DNA from: UBA5436 sp050951845
GTDB lineage: Bacteria > Bacillota > Clostridia > Saccharofermentanales > DTU023
DNA: 64,000 nt
Assembly (NCBI GenBank): GCA_050951845.1
Contig: JBMNJV010000001.1
Span: forward strand, 744,001 to 808,000
Reading direction: 5' to 3'
In this document: positions 61,957 to 64,000 of the stretch, one piece after another
How positions within the stretch are numbered: position 1 is the first letter of the stretch
How the letters are laid out: each line of letters opens with the position of its first letter
The notes under the pieces: model-generated
What the model was told of the DNA's origin: nothing
The model's input: the letters and a program-made list of their open reading frames with translations, nothing else
Databases searched by the model: none
Program-made: the position numbers and the translations under genes

Positions 61957-63468
61957 CTAATTTAGATAAGACTCTAAAGCATCGAAATTGAGAATGGTCA
62001 AAATTTCATTTTCCATATGAATGTAGCCGAGTTCTTCAAATTCTCCAAGTTTTCTGGTTAAGGAATCTCTGGTTAATCCTGAAAAATTACTCATCTCGGC
62101 ACGATCGAATTTCATGGGAATCTGAATCTGACCATTCTTTTTTATCCCGAAATTTTCTGCTAAACGCATGAGCAGACCGGCTGTTTTAACTGATGAATTT
62201 AAGGTTGCCAGGCGATTAATCAAATCTTCCGCCCAGCGGATTCTGGCAAAACTCTGACTTAATATTTCTTTCAAGACGGATTTTTTGTTAGAAAAATAAG
62301 TGTTGAAAATCTTTGCAGGGATAGCGATGATAACAGAGTCGATTAATGCTTCACCTGTGTACCAATACTTGCTTCCTGATAACAGATTATGCCCTCCGAC
62401 AAAAGAATCTTCTCGATAAATATAGAAAATCTGTTCTTTCATGTTAGGCAAGACATTAAATATTTTGATAGCACCGGAATAGATGATGTACATATAATCG
62501 GGATCATCTCCGCTTTCAAACAAGGTTTCTTCTTTCTTCAGTTTTTTTATAACTAATTGATGCCGGATGTCATGTAAAATATCCGGATGTATATGTTGTA
62601 ATAATGGCAAATCTGAGAAACTTCCCGTTATCTTGTTTTGTTCTTCAAGTGAAACGTTAGTTGCCAATACAGAAGTTTCGGTTTCCGGTTTTTCTTTCAG
62701 TTCAATGCGATCTTTACTCATTTGTTCAGCCAATAGTACGTTAGCATAAACTTCGAATTCTTTTGCTTTTTCTTTATTCATCGGATCCACATTTTCCAGT
62801 AAATAGGGCATATTTAATTCTTTGTATTTTTCTTTCCCCATTGTATGATAAGGCAGAATTTCCAGGCGCTCGACCAAATGCTGAATCGGTTCGATAGTTT
62901 GGATCAATTCCTGCATCGATTTTTTATTGTCGGTATAACCGGGAACCATGACATGTCTGACCCAAATTTGTCCGTGAAAACCGTACTCTTCAAGCCGATC
63001 CATGAAATCAAGCAAAGGCCTTTGTTTAACGAAACACATCTCTGAATAAGCCTGTTCCGAAAATGCCTTAACATCTAAGAGAATCGTATCAACATAGGGA
63101 AAAATTTGAGAATAATATTCCTTTTGACCGTAGCCGGAGGTATCGATACAAATATTAAAATCATTTTCTTTTAACAGTTTGACAGTTTCAGCCAAGAATT
63201 CACCGTGTAATAAAGGTTCCCCGCCGGAAAAAGTGACACCGCCATCCTCACCCTGATATGGTTTATAACGCTTAGCCAATTGCAAAATTTCGGACGGAGT
63301 AACGATTCTTCCGCCGTTAAGATCTTGGGTATCCGGATTATGACAATACAAACAGCGCAGAGGGCAACCTTGCAAAAAGAAGATCGTACGGATACCCGGA
63401 CCGTCAACTAAACCCATCGTTTCAATTGAATGTAATTGTCCTGTAATTTGCTGCTCTTGCTTACTCAT
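61957..63468 (-). CDS. pflA: Pyruvate formate-lyase activase fused to a Crp/Fnr-family regulator
   Basis: A 503-residue single open frame, about twice the length of PflA. Residues 1-245 are a full radical-SAM glycyl-radical activase: GLVDGPGIRTIFFLQGCPL, the CxxxCxxC iron-sulfur motif (Cys35, Cys39, Cys42), TFSGGEPLL and the family's YHTMGKEKY. A linker of about 40 residues leads to a cyclic-nucleotide-binding-type domain (about 285-405; ESGDDPDYMYIIYSGAIKIF) and a Crp/Fnr winged helix (about 430-495; MSNFSGLTRDSLTRKLGEF). The regulator half has no cysteines, so it is not an Fnr-type iron-sulfur sensor. ATG 63466-63468 follows AAAGGATTATT. It lies directly downstream of pflB. Confidence 0.9.
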   Translation of the reverse strand: MSKQEQQITGQLHSIETMGLVDGPGIRTIFFLQGCPLRCLYCHNPDTQDLNGGRIVTPSEILQLAKRYKPYQGEDGGVTFSGGEPLLHGEFLAETVKLLKENDFNICIDTSGYGQKEYYSQIFPYVDTILLDVKAFSEQAYSEMCFVKQRPLLDFMDRLEEYGFHGQIWVRHVMVPGYTDNKKSMQELIQTIEPIQHLVERLEILPYHTMGKEKYKELNMPYLLENVDPMNKEKAKEFEVYANVLLAEQMSKDRIELKEKPETETSVLATNVSLEEQNKITGSFSDLPLLQHIHPDILHDIRHQLVIKKLKKEETLFESGDDPDYMYIIYSGAIKIFNVLPNMKEQIFYIYREDSFVGGHNLLSGSKYWYTGEALIDSVIIAIPAKIFNTYFSNKKSVLKEILSQSFARIRWAEDLINRLATLNSSVKTAGLLMRLAENFGIKKNGQIQIPMKFDRAEMSNFSGLTRDSLTRKLGEFEELGYIHMENEILTILNFDALESYLN

Positions 63469-63504
63469 TGTCAAATAATCCTTTCATATCTTAAAACACG
63501 GTTT

Positions 63505-63562
63505 CTGCTCAGAATTCGGCGCTGTGCAAATTATGATTTGCTGAACTCCAATTTTTGAGCAA
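63505..63562. repeat. Single 58-base hairpin repeat between pflB and the activase gene
   Basis: Begins CTGCTCAGAATTCGGCGCTG, inner arms GCAAATTATGATTTGC, ends CAATTTTTGAGCA; related to the units at 35652 and 12232. Confidence 0.75.
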
Positions 63563-63568
63563 ATACTG

Positions 63569-63605
63569 AAAAAAGTGAATGCCTCATGAAGGCAGTCACT
63601 TTTTA
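63569..63605 (-). terminator. Terminator of pflB (minus strand)
   Basis: AAGTGAATGCCT and AGGCAGTCACTT pair around CATGA, with A-runs (T-run on the minus strand) at 63570-63574. It would end or attenuate pflB mRNA before the activase gene. Confidence 0.8.
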
Positions 63606-63621
63606 AGTTTCATTATACAAA

Positions 63622-64000
63622 CTATAAAGCTTCATGGAACGTTCTGGCAAGAACATCTTCTTGCTGTTCCCGGTCTAATTGATTGAATCGCACGGCGTAG
63701 CCGGATACCCGGATTGTAAGATTCGGATATTTTTCAGGATGATTCATAGCATCGATTAATAATGCTCTTTCCAAAACATTAACATTGATGTGGAAAGCAT
63801 CTTGGTTGAAGTAGCCGTCTAAAATATTAACTAAGTTGTTAATTCTTTCTTCGCTATTTTTGCCGAGAGAACCGGGAATAATTGAGAATGTATTTGAAAT
63901 ACCGTCCTGGCAGCAATTTTCATATTTTAATTTAGCGACCGAATTTAAGGAAGCTAAAGCGCCGGACTCGTCTCTGCCGTGCATCGGATTTGCACCTGGA
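63622..64000 (-). CDS. pflB: Pyruvate formate-lyase, C-terminal part (cut by window edge)
   Basis: The last 125 or so codons of formate acetyltransferase; the gene continues past the right edge. The visible part has the conserved GANPMHGRDESGA segment, INNLVNILDGYFNQDAFHIN and the glycyl-radical motif RVSGYAVRF close to the C-terminus, whose Gly carries the radical. It converts pyruvate and CoA to formate and acetyl-CoA. The fused activase encoded next on the same strand would install the radical. A hairpin terminator and one dispersed repeat separate the two genes. Confidence 0.95.
   Translation of the reverse strand, partial: PGANPMHGRDESGALASLNSVAKLKYENCCQDGISNTFSIIPGSLGKNSEERINNLVNILDGYFNQDAFHINVNVLERALLIDAMNHPEKYPNLTIRVSGYAVRFNQLDREQQEDVLARTFHEAL

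Overview
The window looks like chromosome from a low-to-moderate-GC anaerobic Firmicute (Clostridia). Support for this is the electron-bifurcating [FeFe]-hydrogenase operon, pyruvate formate-lyase with its activase, a T-box riboswitch, BlaI/BlaR1 and PucR regulators, a PdaA-type cortex deacetylase, an LPXTG-like sorted protein, and Shine-Dalgarno-led ORFs with little intergenic space inside operons. I cannot name the species. No rRNA, tRNA or CRISPR array was seen.

Layout. (1) 1-4413, minus strand, visibly richer in GC than the rest: a type II secretion/type IV pilus-like operon (transglutaminase-like lipoprotein, GspF-type membrane protein, small pseudopilins, first one cut by the window edge) behind a BTAD/SARP-like regulator. 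(2) 4.9-12.1 kb: PdaA-like deacetylase lipoprotein, ECF sigma factor with membrane anti-sigma partner and a decayed lipoprotein, an MFS carrier, and a BlaI-BlaR1-type sensor pair with two matching operator dyads. (3) 12.2-15.5 kb: a 92-bp tandem hairpin repeat and a sortase-anchored leucine-rich-repeat protein. (4) 16.0-23.3 kb: a nitrogen-heterocycle cluster (SDR, CodA-like amidohydrolase, NCS1 permease, amidase) facing a PucR regulator. (5) 24.0-28.2 kb: HydC-HydB-HydA bifurcating hydrogenase. (6) 28.5-32.7 kb: lipoprotein, 2-hydroxyacid dehydrogenase, sirtuin, ferredoxin-nitroreductase.

(7) 33.1-43.3 kb: two paralogous ABC cassettes of the TrpXYZ type (substrate-binding lipoprotein, permease, ATPase). 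The second sits behind a T-box leader whose apparent specifier codon is TGG (Trp). The first has an IS6-like element lodged directly before its ribosome-binding site. Between them lie an acyltransferase of the alcohol acetyltransferase/condensation fold and a small membrane protein. A serpin lipoprotein follows at 43.5 kb. (8) 45.5-61.8 kb: five large secreted proteins with interchangeable heads (BspA-type leucine-rich repeats in three, cysteine-peptidase-like domains in two), acidic Thr/Glu/Pro-rich linkers and shared C-terminal SH3-like repeat tails; an IS200 element, an IS200 end relic and a decayed sixth start lie among them. (9) 62.0-64.0 kb, minus strand: the 3' end of pyruvate formate-lyase followed by an activase fused in one frame to a Crp/Fnr-type regulator.

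The observations I rate highest are the PFL activase-Crp/Fnr fusion, the modular SH3-tail protein array with signs of cassette exchange, the dispersed hairpin-repeat family at three loci, and the CodA-like enzyme that lacks two key residues of cytosine deaminase. All readings are by eye; no database search or folding program was run.
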